Assembly: GCA_021801795.1 (NCBI GenBank)
Contig: JAJYXR010000006.1
Coordinates: forward strand, 62,001-126,000
DNA length: 64,000 bases
Source of the DNA: Actinomycetes bacterium
GTDB taxonomy: Bacteria; Actinomycetota; Acidimicrobiia; Acidimicrobiales; JAJYXR01
Direction of reading: 5' to 3'
Numbering within the stretch: position 1 is the first letter of the stretch; the number at the start of each line of letters is the position of its first letter. This document shows positions 50,946 to 58,761 of the stretch, one piece after another. A model generated the notes under the pieces. The model was not told the DNA's origin. It made no database searches and saw only the letters and a program-made list of their open reading frames with translations. A program made the position numbers and the translations under genes.

Positions 50946-51036
50946 AGCTCTCTCTCCCGGCTCGAAATATCAGGCTTCTCCCCTACCCTAACGCCACCAC
51001 GGAGGAGGGCGAGCATCGAGCCAGGCGCCGGTCGAT

Positions 51037-52050
51037 TCAGCTGGCGCGCGGAGGCTTTTGGCCGAAGGCGCCGAAGCGGCCGAGGAGGTCCTCCCCGATG
51101 GCCCTGGCCCGCATGGCCATTCCTGTAGGACCACCCACCGGGTCATAGGAGCTCGAGGCGGCCGACAGCTCGGATACCTCGGCCTCCGACAGCTCGAGGT
51201 CAGCCGCCGCTGCATTCGATTCGACCTGGGACACCGAGCTCGCCCCGGGGATCGCGACCACGTTCGGGTGGGAGATCAGCCAGGCCAGCGCCACCTGGGC
51301 AGGGGTGGCGTCGTGGTTCCGCGCCACCTCCCTCAGCACCTGGAGCATCGCGTCGGCGCGCCTGAGATTGTCGGGCAGGAACTCCTTGGTGGTCGCCCTC
51401 AGCCCGCCAGGCCGGTGGTCGGCATCGTAGCGGGCCGACAGTAGACCCTGGCCCAGTGGGCTGTAGGCGATGATCAGCCGGTCGTTCGCCTGGGCCCAGC
51501 CGAGGAGGTCCTTCTCGGGCCGGCGATCTGCCAGGCTGTAGCGCACCTGGTTCGACACCACCGGCGAGCCAAGGGCCTTCTCCGCAGCCTGCCAGCCGGC
51601 CAACGAGAAGTTCGAAACCCCGACGTAGCGCACGAGCCCCTCGTCGCGCAGCTTGGCCAGCTCGGCCATGGTGGCCGAGATCGGGACAACCGGGTTCGGC
51701 CAGTGCACCTGGTAGAGGTCTATCGCCTCCACCCCCAGCCTCCTCGCGCTGGCCCTGGCGCGATTGGACACCACGGGTCCCGCGGGCATGACCGGGAAGA
51801 TCTTCGTGGCTATCACCGCCTCGCCACGTCGCTCGGCGAGCGCGCGTCCGAGGATCCTCTCGGATCTCCCGAAACCGTAGACCTCAGCGGTGTCGACCAG
51901 GGTGATCCCGAGATCGAGCGCCTTCTCGACGATGAGAAGCGCCTCCCGTCCCGAGTAGTCCTTTCCATACCCCCATTCCCAGGAGCCGAACTGCCAGGTC
52001 CCTAGACCTATGGAGGACACCCTCAGGCCAGCGGCCTCTGCGAAGCGCAT
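51037..52050 (-). CDS. Aldo/keto reductase
   Basis: A 337-residue AKR. SSIGLGTWQFGS starts the barrel, LVDTAEVYGFGRSERILGRAL contains the catalytic Asp and Tyr, VIATKIFP the Lys, and YQVHWPNPV the His. VGVSNFSLAGWQAA and AIPGASSVSQVESNAAAADLEL are the cofactor-binding end motifs. All four catalytic residues (Asp, Tyr, Lys, His) are present. It reduces aldehydes or ketones with NADPH; the substrate is unknown. It lies between the lpd operon and an SDR, four bases after the SDR stop, and shares its direction, so SDR and AKR are probably co-transcribed. Confidence 0.9.
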   Translation of the reverse strand: MRFAEAAGLRVSSIGLGTWQFGSWEWGYGKDYSGREALLIVEKALDLGITLVDTAEVYGFGRSERILGRALAERRGEAVIATKIFPVMPAGPVVSNRARASARRLGVEAIDLYQVHWPNPVVPISATMAELAKLRDEGLVRYVGVSNFSLAGWQAAEKALGSPVVSNQVRYSLADRRPEKDLLGWAQANDRLIIAYSPLGQGLLSARYDADHRPGGLRATTKEFLPDNLRRADAMLQVLREVARNHDATPAQVALAWLISHPNVVAIPGASSVSQVESNAAAADLELSEAEVSELSAASSSYDPVGGPTGMAMRARAIGEDLLGRFGAFGQKPPRAS

Positions 52051-52054
52051 CAGG

Positions 52055-52831
52055 TCACTTCGGCGGCATCCGGATGCCGCCGTCGAGGCGGAACACCTCT
52101 GCGTTCAGGTAGCTGTTCTCGGCGATGTGGGCCACCAGCGCCCCGTACTCCGCGGGGTCGCCAAGGCGCTTCGGGAATAGCACGGACTCCCCGAGGGCCT
52201 GACGCTGGGGCTCTGGGAGCAGGCCGAGCAGCGGGGTATCGAAGAGGCCCGGGGCAATGGTGCAGACCCGGATCCCCACCACCGCGAGGTCCCGCGCTGC
52301 GGGCAGGGTCATGCCCACCACGGCACCCTTCGAGGCTGAGTAGGCAAGCTGCCCGATCTGGCCGTCGAATGCAGCTACCGACGCGGTGTTCACGATCACA
52401 CCCCGCTCGCCGTGGGCCAGAGCCTCGGTCTTCGCGATCGCGGAGGCAGCCTTCGTCATCACGTTAAAGGTGCCGAAGAGGTTTATCTTCTGGATCAGCT
52501 CGAAGGCACCGAAGTCATGTGGCGAGCCATCCCGGTTTATGACGCGACCCACCCATCCGACCCCGGCGCAGTTAACCGCTATCCGGAGGGTCCCGGACTC
52601 TGCAGCCTGGTCTACTGCCCTCTGGCAGTCCTCGGGGTTGGTCACGTCGCCTGCTGCGTAGTTGGCGCCCCCACCCAGCTCGTCGGCCAGGGACTTGGCT
52701 GCGGCCTCGTTCCTGTCGAAGATGGTGCAGCGGGCTCCGAGTGAGGCCAGCTTTCGCACGGTGGCCTCACCGAGTCCCGAGGCGCCTCCGGTGACTATCG
52801 CAGAACTTCCTTTTATCTCCATGCCGGGCAT
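52055..52831 (-). CDS. SDR, 3-hydroxyacyl-CoA dehydrogenase type 2-like
   Basis: A 258-residue SDR starting at ATG 52831 (ATG 52822 is also possible); the longer open frame reaches into rnhA and is not needed. TGGASGLGEATVRKLASLGARCTIFDRNE is the NAD site with acidic selectivity for NAD. VNCAGVGWVGRV follows, and NTASVAAFDGQIGQLAYSASKGAVVGMTLPAARDLA supplies the catalytic Ser, Tyr and Lys. IAPGLFDTPLL and LDGGIRM are the end motifs. It matches the HSD17B10/3-hydroxyacyl-CoA dehydrogenase subgroup used in fatty-acid or branched-chain amino-acid breakdown. It is cytoplasmic and probably co-transcribed with the aldo/keto reductase. Confidence 0.9.
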   Translation of the reverse strand: MPGMEIKGSSAIVTGGASGLGEATVRKLASLGARCTIFDRNEAAAKSLADELGGGANYAAGDVTNPEDCQRAVDQAAESGTLRIAVNCAGVGWVGRVINRDGSPHDFGAFELIQKINLFGTFNVMTKAASAIAKTEALAHGERGVIVNTASVAAFDGQIGQLAYSASKGAVVGMTLPAARDLAVVGIRVCTIAPGLFDTPLLGLLPEPQRQALGESVLFPKRLGDPAEYGALVAHIAENSYLNAEVFRLDGGIRMPPK

Positions 52832-52943
52832 GTTAGGAGATATGGCTCCCCGGGTGAAAACCCGACCGGCAGGCCGGACCTGGCCGGTGGTCAGCTGCTG
52901 GTCGGCCGCGCCCTGGTGGCTGCGAGCTAGGGCTCGCCGCTGA

Positions 52944-53390
52944 TCACCCCTGGCCACCGGTCACGCCCTGCTGGGCGGCCGCCGCCTGGGTGGCGAGCTG
53001 GTCCACGAACTCGTTCATCGGCTCGCCGGAGTGACCCTTTACCTTCCGGAAGCTCACCTGCCTGGCGGGATCGAGTGCCAGAGCGATCAGCGACTCCCAC
53101 AGGTCCCGGTTCGCTACCGGCTTGCCCGCAGAGTTACGCCATCCACGTCTCTGCCATCCGATCCACCAGCGCTGCTCGAAGCAGCTCACCACGTAGGCGG
53201 AGTCGCTCACCACCTCGAGAGGCCCCGCGATCGACTGGAGTGCCTGCAGGACGGCAGTTACCTCCATCCGCTGGTTCGTGGTGTGGGGCTCGGCCCCGCT
53301 CGCGTAGGGGCCGCCTGATACGGCCCAGGCCCACCCACCAGGTCCAGGGTTGCCTAGGCAGGAACCGTCCGTGTAGACGACCGTGGGCAT
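52944..53390 (-). CDS. rnhA: Ribonuclease HI
   Basis: A 148-residue RNase HI from ATG 53390; the longer open frame adds an unlikely basic lead. Active-site residues appear in order: Asp in VVYTDGSCLGNPGPGGW, Glu in NQRMEVTAVLQAL, Asp in VVSDSAYVV, and the His loop and final Asp in KGHSGEPMNEFVDQLA. It degrades the RNA strand of RNA-DNA hybrids, removing R-loops and primers. The basic handle region (WWIGWQRRGWRNSAGKPV) for hybrid binding is present. No HBD domain is fused. It sits between the SDR and the GGDEF-EAL gene on the same strand. Confidence 0.94.
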   Translation of the reverse strand: MPTVVYTDGSCLGNPGPGGWAWAVSGGPYASGAEPHTTNQRMEVTAVLQALQSIAGPLEVVSDSAYVVSCFEQRWWIGWQRRGWRNSAGKPVANRDLWESLIALALDPARQVSFRKVKGHSGEPMNEFVDQLATQAAAAQQGVTGGQG

Positions 53391-53513
53391 GCTGGACACC
53401 GGCGGATTATACCGGTGTGACTGGCCGCCGCCGGGGCTGACTCGCCAGCCGATCGACCTCCAGGCACGAGCGGGCATCGCCTGGATCACCGCCTGCTCAC
53501 CTGGGATCGGCGG

Positions 53514-55844
53514 CTAGCCGAGAACGCCGCCAGCCGATAGCAGGCTCCCTATCGCCGCCTGGTCGACGGGGCGCGAGAAGTAGTAGCCCTGCGCGAGGTG
53601 ACAGCCGAGAGACAGGAGTGGCTCCACCTGGAACGCCTGCTCGACTCCCTCCGCGACCATCTCCAGGTCCATCGCCCGCGCCAGGGCGGCCACGGCGTCG
53701 AGGACGGGCACCGCGCCCTGACCCAGCCAGTCTACGAATGACTTGTCGATCTTCAGGACGTCGAAGGGCACGCTGGCCAGGAACGAGAGCGAGGAGTAGC
53801 CAGTTCCGAAATCGTCGAGCCCGAGCTTCACGCCCATGGACTTCAGCTCCGCGAGCCTGGATAGAGCCCCCGCGATCTCAGCCACGAACACGCTCTCGGT
53901 GACCTCGATCACCAGCGCACAGGCCGGCAGGCCCGATGTCTCCAGTGCCCTGGCTACGTCTTCGAGCACCTCGGCATGCTCCAGCTGGCGCCCCGAGAGG
54001 TTCACGTGAACCGTCATGTCGGCAGCCTCTGGCTGCTCGTCACGCCACCTGGCCACGTCGCTGCAGGCCTGGGCAAGCATGAAGCGCCCCAGGGGTATCA
54101 CCAGGCCGCTCTCCTCCGCCGCCTCGAGGAACGCCGCTGGAGCCAGCAGCCCTCTCGTGGGATGCTCCCAGCGGACCAGGGCCTCCACCCCTACCATCCT
54201 CCCCTCCGGAAGGGTGACCAGCGGCTGGTACAGGGCACGTAGCTCGCTCCTCTCCAGTGCCCTGTGCAGGCCTGCCACAGTCTCCAGCCGCTCGGAGGCT
54301 GCGACGGCCATCGCCTGGTCGAACATCTCGCTGCGGCCCCGCCCCGCAGCCTTCGCCCGGTACATTGCCGCGTCCGCGTACTGCAGCACCATGCCGGCAT
54401 CGTCCCTGGAGGCGCCAAGCACTACCCCGACGCTCGCGGACAGGTACACCTCGTCCCCGCCCACCACGAAGGGGCGATCGAATGCCTCCACGATGCTCCC
54501 GGAGAACGACCTCGCCGCATCGAGACCTCCGAGTCCTTCTGCCAGCAGAGCGAACTCGTCGCCAGAGAAGCGGGCCAGCACCGGCGGATCTGCCAAGGCG
54601 CCGCTCGAAGACCCCGCCGTGTGGGCCGTCTGGGCCGTCTGGGCCGTCTGGGCCGTCTGGGCCGTCTGGGCCGTGTGAGCCGCGGTGAGTGCGCTGAGAC
54701 GTCGGGCCACCTCGACAAGGAGCAGATCACCAGTGGCGTGACCTCGGCTGTCGTTCACGAGCCTGAAGTGGTCGATGTCGACGAAGCAGACGGTGACCGG
54801 TGGAAGACCGGCACCGGCTCGAACGAGGGCGCTCTCCAGGTGCTCGACGAATGCCGTGCGGTTCAGCAGCCCCGTCAGGCGATCATGGTTGGCCCGGAAG
54901 GCCAGCTCCTCAGCGGCACGCCTACGTTCAGTGGTGTCACGTGTGGCAGCCACGACGTAGGTCTCTCCACATGCCTCGACGGCTGAGAGGCTGATCTCGG
55001 CCGGGAACTCCGTGCCGTCCGCGCGAAGCCCGGTCACCTCCAGGGGCGCCCGGCAGCGCCGCTCGGCGTGGGCTTCTACGAACCTGCGAACGTGGGCCGA
55101 ATGCCTCACGCGCAGGTGGCTGGGTACCAGGACGCCTACGGAGCTGCCGATCAGCTCCTCGGGGCGATATCCGAACACCGAAGCACAGGGCGCGCTCGCC
55201 TCGACTATCACTCCGGCGTGGTCGACGACCACCAGCGCGTCCGGCGTAGCCAGGAGCAGGGCCTCAAGGCGCGCACGGCCCAGCCGCTCGCGCCGTAGCA
55301 GGGTGGCGCTCTCGAGCACCCTGCTCCCGTGGGCAGCCAAGGTCTCGACAGCCGCTACCTCGCGGTCGCTGAATGGACGTCGGTCGAGGAAACCGACTGC
55401 CAGGACCGCTGCGATGCTGCCCTCGACCCACAGCGGAGCTGCCATGGCAGCCTTCACCCCCAGGGAGACCAGACCCGGAGTGGCATCGGGCATGAGGTCG
55501 TAGTCGGGCACCACCACGCTTCTGCGAGCGGCCAGCACACGGCCGGGCATGCCTACGGATATGGGGTGCTCCGTGGTCGACAGCTCTCCGGATAGGCCGT
55601 GGGAGATCTCGTATCGATAGGTCGATGTGCCGGGGTCGATCTTGCACACGGTGACGATCGAGAAACCGAAGGAGGCTGCCGTCTCGACCACGGCCACAAG
55701 CACCTCGTCGGGGTCCGCAGTTCCGATGTGGCGTCCGAGCCCGGCGATCTGCTCCCAGGCCATGTCCGCCACTGGTAACGACATCTCCTGCAGTGAGCCA
55801 CCATCTGCGCGAGGCGGTGGCTCGCGTCCTGGCTCGTGGCCCAT
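53514..55844 (-). CDS. GAF-PAS-GGDEF-EAL cyclic-di-GMP signalling protein
   Basis: A 776-residue protein from ATG 55844, which has a strong GGGAGGGGAG site directly upstream; the frame extends 16 codons further without one. Domains: GAF (about 30-185), PAS (190-305: DALVVVDHAGVIVEAS), GGDEF (310-510) and EAL (515-765). The GGDEF signature is FSGDEF, Gly to Ser at position one, and no RxxD inhibitory site precedes it. EALVRWEHP, DDFGTGYSSL and the other EAL metal residues look intact, so phosphodiesterase activity is more likely than synthesis. A QTA/HTA repeat of about 21 residues sits inside the GGDEF domain. No membrane segment; cytoplasmic sensor. Confidence 0.92.
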   Translation of the reverse strand: MGHEPGREPPPRADGGSLQEMSLPVADMAWEQIAGLGRHIGTADPDEVLVAVVETAASFGFSIVTVCKIDPGTSTYRYEISHGLSGELSTTEHPISVGMPGRVLAARRSVVVPDYDLMPDATPGLVSLGVKAAMAAPLWVEGSIAAVLAVGFLDRRPFSDREVAAVETLAAHGSRVLESATLLRRERLGRARLEALLLATPDALVVVDHAGVIVEASAPCASVFGYRPEELIGSSVGVLVPSHLRVRHSAHVRRFVEAHAERRCRAPLEVTGLRADGTEFPAEISLSAVEACGETYVVAATRDTTERRRAAEELAFRANHDRLTGLLNRTAFVEHLESALVRAGAGLPPVTVCFVDIDHFRLVNDSRGHATGDLLLVEVARRLSALTAAHTAQTAQTAQTAQTAQTAHTAGSSSGALADPPVLARFSGDEFALLAEGLGGLDAARSFSGSIVEAFDRPFVVGGDEVYLSASVGVVLGASRDDAGMVLQYADAAMYRAKAAGRGRSEMFDQAMAVAASERLETVAGLHRALERSELRALYQPLVTLPEGRMVGVEALVRWEHPTRGLLAPAAFLEAAEESGLVIPLGRFMLAQACSDVARWRDEQPEAADMTVHVNLSGRQLEHAEVLEDVARALETSGLPACALVIEVTESVFVAEIAGALSRLAELKSMGVKLGLDDFGTGYSSLSFLASVPFDVLKIDKSFVDWLGQGAVPVLDAVAALARAMDLEMVAEGVEQAFQVEPLLSLGCHLAQGYYFSRPVDQAAIGSLLSAGGVLG
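54619..54681. repeat. 9-base tandem repeat, seven copies, inside GGDEF domain
   Basis: Five perfect GTCTGGGCC units flanked by two one- or two-base variants. They encode a Thr-Ala-Gln/His three-residue repeat of the GGDEF-EAL protein on the minus strand, just before the SGDEF signature. Copy changes stay in frame. Confidence 0.92.
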
Positions 55845-56114
55845 GCTCCCCTCCCTGGCCGGCTGTCTCCTATGACATGGGCACCCCTCCACCCAGACGG
55901 TGACGGATTGGATCAGGTGTCAGAGTTCAGCGTAACGAGATGCATTGAAGATACAAGCGACCACCCCACATATCATTATCAACGATTGATCTACCAACAC
56001 CGCGGCGCAGTGCCCCCACCTTCAGGCCGGAAGTGAATCACCTAACCGGGCGGACGGCACTGCCCACGACTTCTGGCGCGCGAGGCAGACGGTGCGCAGG
56101 GACCGGGGCAGGTA
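55845..56114. other. Intergenic region between GH92 and GGDEF-EAL genes
   Basis: About 270 bases, the longest gap in the window. The middle (55930-56000) is AT-rich for this genome and could hold a minus-strand promoter for the GGDEF-EAL gene (TGATAATGATAT-like sequence), but no clean -35/-10 pair stands out. No gene, tRNA or strong terminator is seen. Confidence 0.4.
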
Positions 56115-58616
56115 TTAGGAGCTGAAGGAGGGGGGAGCGTCGCCAGGTGCCGTACCCCATCGGACGGCGCTGTTCCTGGTGAGGTCGAAGGCGACGGTCG
56201 CGTGCGGGGGCAAGGTGGCGAAGTCGAGCCAGGGCGCGTCGTGGGGAGCACCGTCGAGCTTCATGGAGCTCACGTATATCGAGCTCGGATGATGGCGTGG
56301 GGCCACCAATGTGAGCGTGCGGCCACCGGCCAGGCTGACGCGTGCCCAGGGGAAGGTGGGTGAGCCGGTGACGAGGACCGGTACGCCGGGGGTCTCGGGG
56401 TAGAGGCCCAGCATCGCCCAGATGGCCCAGGAGCTGATCGCACCCAGATCGTCGTTCCCTGGCTCCCCCGCCGGGGTATCGGAGTAGTGACGGGCGAGGA
56501 TCTCGTGGACGACTCTCTCGGTGAGGCCGGGTGCGCCGGCGTAGTCGCCCTCCCAGGGAGCCTCCAGGTCCGGTTCGTTCCCCGACCAGTCATAGGGAGC
56601 CAGCGGACCGGCATTGGTGTGGGTGAAGTATGCGCCGAGACGCCGCTGCACCGCGGCATCTCCTCCCATTGCCCCGAAGAGCCCTCCTAGATCCTGGGGC
56701 ACCAGCCAGGTGTACTGCTTGGAGTCGCCCTCCTGGAAGCCCTCTTGCCCGACGCCCTGGTCGCCGACTATGGCAAGGGCGCGCCCGAGCACGCGGGTGC
56801 CTGCCGGCCACCCCGGCAGGAAGGACCCGGAGGTGGTGCGCGGCACGTCTTCGTCGAAGGCTGGGTCGAAGACGTTGCGCCAGTTCCCGGAGCGACCGAG
56901 GAACGCCGACTCGAGCGCCTGACAGCTCCGGTCCACGGTGCCACAGCGGTCCGCAGCGCTTCCCGGGCCCCCTGCCAGCATCCCTGCCACCCGTGACACT
57001 GCGAAGTCGTCCTCGGCGTACTCGAGGGTGAGCGATGCGCCGTCGAGGGAGGCCGAGGAGGTCTCGATCGCGACCCGACTCGAATCGGGGACGTAGCCGA
57101 GCCTTATGTAGCTGGCGAGACCAGGGCGCTCGACGTAGCCTCCGGGCCCGCTGCCGGGAATGCTGGCTCCCTTCACCATCGCGCCGAAGGCCTGGGAGGT
57201 GTCGAAGCCCCTCACGCCGAATGCCATGGCGTTCGCGATGATGGGATCTGCCGAGTCACCCCCCATGGTGTTCGTCTCCCCGTTCGCCACAGGCCAGCGC
57301 GGGAGCCAGCCCGACTGGTCGTAGTCGCGCACCAGGGACTGCATCATCCCCGCCAGCTCCCTAGGCGCCACAAGCGCCAGCAGTGGCACCTCGGACCTGT
57401 ATATGTCCCACTCCGAGTAGTTCGCGTACTGGGGATAGCTCCGGGCAGTGTGGATCTTGCCGTCGAAACCTATGTAGTCGCCGTTCGCGTCGCTGAAGAC
57501 CGAGGGGAAGAGGAGGGAATGGTAGAGCAGGCTGTAGAAGAGCCTCTGCTGGGACAGGGTGCCCCCCGCGATGCTCACCCGGGTGAGCATCGAGTTCCAG
57601 CGCGCCCTCACACGACGGGACACCGAAGACAGGTCGAAGCCGAGATCGGCAGCCCGGAGGTTCTCCTCGGCACCCGCCGTGCCGGTGTAGGAGATCGCCA
57701 CCTGCATGCGGATCGCCTGCCTGCAGGTACACCTGGGGAATGTCACGTAGATGCCCCCGTGAGTCCCCGAGGCACCCTTCGCGCCTGGGGCGAGGGCGCT
57801 GCCCCGCCATGCACCCGAGGAGGAGAAGGGCCGGTCGAAGCGGGCGACGAAGTAGACGCTGTAGCGGTCGTCGGCTCCACAGAAATCACCGCTGGTGGCA
57901 TAGCCGGCTACCTCGTCCACCCCCAGGATCCTCGCATCCGAGGCGAAGACCCCGTTCTCGCTGCCGGAGATGTCGAACATCATGGTCGGTGAATGGCCTG
58001 GCGGGAAGCTGAAGGTCCCCAGGCCTGCCCGGGTGGAGACGGCCAGCGACACGTCCACCCCGTCGGCCAGGCGGACCGAGTATGACCCCGGCGAAGCACT
58101 CTCGCCCGAGGGGGAGAACCCCACCTCGTAGTCCCCTGGCGACGCCACCGGGGAGACATGGGGAACGCCTGGGTGGGGCATGATCGGGACGTCTCCGTAG
58201 ATGGGGCACCCGGCTCCCGAGAGGTGGGTCAGGCTAAACCCCTTGATCCTGGTGGCCCCCTGCTCGTAACCCGCCACCAGGGGCTGGCGGGGATCCGGGT
58301 TGTTCGTGACCGGTCCCCACTGGATCATGCCGAACGGCGCGTCCGCGTCCGGGAACGTGTTTATCTCGCCCACCAGTGGACCGCCGGATCCAGTGCCGAG
58401 AAAGGGGTTCACGTACGCGGCGGGATCCTTCACCCTGGCGCTCATGCCCGCATCCAGGGCGGCCTGGGAGCCAGGCGCCCGCGAGGCCCCGCATGCAGGT
58501 ATGGCTGCGAGCAGGACTGCCAGCACCCCGCCTGCCACCGCCGATCCCCTGCCACCAGGCGTCCGCCACGGTCTCCCGGTAGGTCTCCACATGGGGTGCG
58601 AGCTTACCGGCGCCAA
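56115..58616 (-). CDS. Secreted GH92 family glycosidase (alpha-mannosidase type)
   Basis: An 833-residue exported enzyme. The N-terminal basic region and VLAVLLAAIPAC look like a lipoprotein signal. The beta-sandwich domain begins VNPFLGTGSGGPLVGEINTFPDADAPFGMIQWGP, the GH92 signature. The catalytic domain contains FYSLLYHSLLFPSVFSDANGDYIGFDG, YSEWDIYRSEVPLL, PYDWSGNEPDLEAPW and GEPGNDDLGAISSWAIWAMLGLYPETPG, which hold the acid/base and calcium ligands of the family. GH92 enzymes are calcium-dependent exo-alpha-mannosidases. It would trim mannose from extracellular or own-surface glycans. It is monocistronic, divergent from aceE. Confidence 0.92.
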   Translation of the reverse strand: MAPVSSHPMWRPTGRPWRTPGGRGSAVAGGVLAVLLAAIPACGASRAPGSQAALDAGMSARVKDPAAYVNPFLGTGSGGPLVGEINTFPDADAPFGMIQWGPVTNNPDPRQPLVAGYEQGATRIKGFSLTHLSGAGCPIYGDVPIMPHPGVPHVSPVASPGDYEVGFSPSGESASPGSYSVRLADGVDVSLAVSTRAGLGTFSFPPGHSPTMMFDISGSENGVFASDARILGVDEVAGYATSGDFCGADDRYSVYFVARFDRPFSSSGAWRGSALAPGAKGASGTHGGIYVTFPRCTCRQAIRMQVAISYTGTAGAEENLRAADLGFDLSSVSRRVRARWNSMLTRVSIAGGTLSQQRLFYSLLYHSLLFPSVFSDANGDYIGFDGKIHTARSYPQYANYSEWDIYRSEVPLLALVAPRELAGMMQSLVRDYDQSGWLPRWPVANGETNTMGGDSADPIIANAMAFGVRGFDTSQAFGAMVKGASIPGSGPGGYVERPGLASYIRLGYVPDSSRVAIETSSASLDGASLTLEYAEDDFAVSRVAGMLAGGPGSAADRCGTVDRSCQALESAFLGRSGNWRNVFDPAFDEDVPRTTSGSFLPGWPAGTRVLGRALAIVGDQGVGQEGFQEGDSKQYTWLVPQDLGGLFGAMGGDAAVQRRLGAYFTHTNAGPLAPYDWSGNEPDLEAPWEGDYAGAPGLTERVVHEILARHYSDTPAGEPGNDDLGAISSWAIWAMLGLYPETPGVPVLVTGSPTFPWARVSLAGGRTLTLVAPRHHPSSIYVSSMKLDGAPHDAPWLDFATLPPHATVAFDLTRNSAVRWGTAPGDAPPSFSS

Positions 58617-58658
58617 GGGTGGCCACCGCGGCGGCCCGCCCCACTGCTAAAGCTGCCG

Positions 58659-58702
58659 GACCCGTGGGCGACCCGTGGGCGACCCGTGGGCGACCCGTGC
58701 GC
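58659..58702. repeat. 11-base tandem repeat, four copies, upstream of aceE
   Basis: Three perfect GACCCGTGGGC units and one with a single change, in the intergenic space between the divergent GH92 and aceE genes. It is the one repeat in this set whose unit is not a multiple of three, and it is non-coding. Changes in copy number would alter promoter spacing. Confidence 0.88.
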
Positions 58703-58761
58703 TGACGAGGCGCGCACGGCCAGACCTTCCATTGACTCCGGATGGGTGGGAACATGGAGGC

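Noticed and set aside
58675-58761. N-terminal extension of AceE from GTG 58675
   Set aside because: The start lies inside an 11-base tandem repeat and adds Arg-rich residues not typical of AceE; ATG 58762 has GGAGG and the expected N-terminus.
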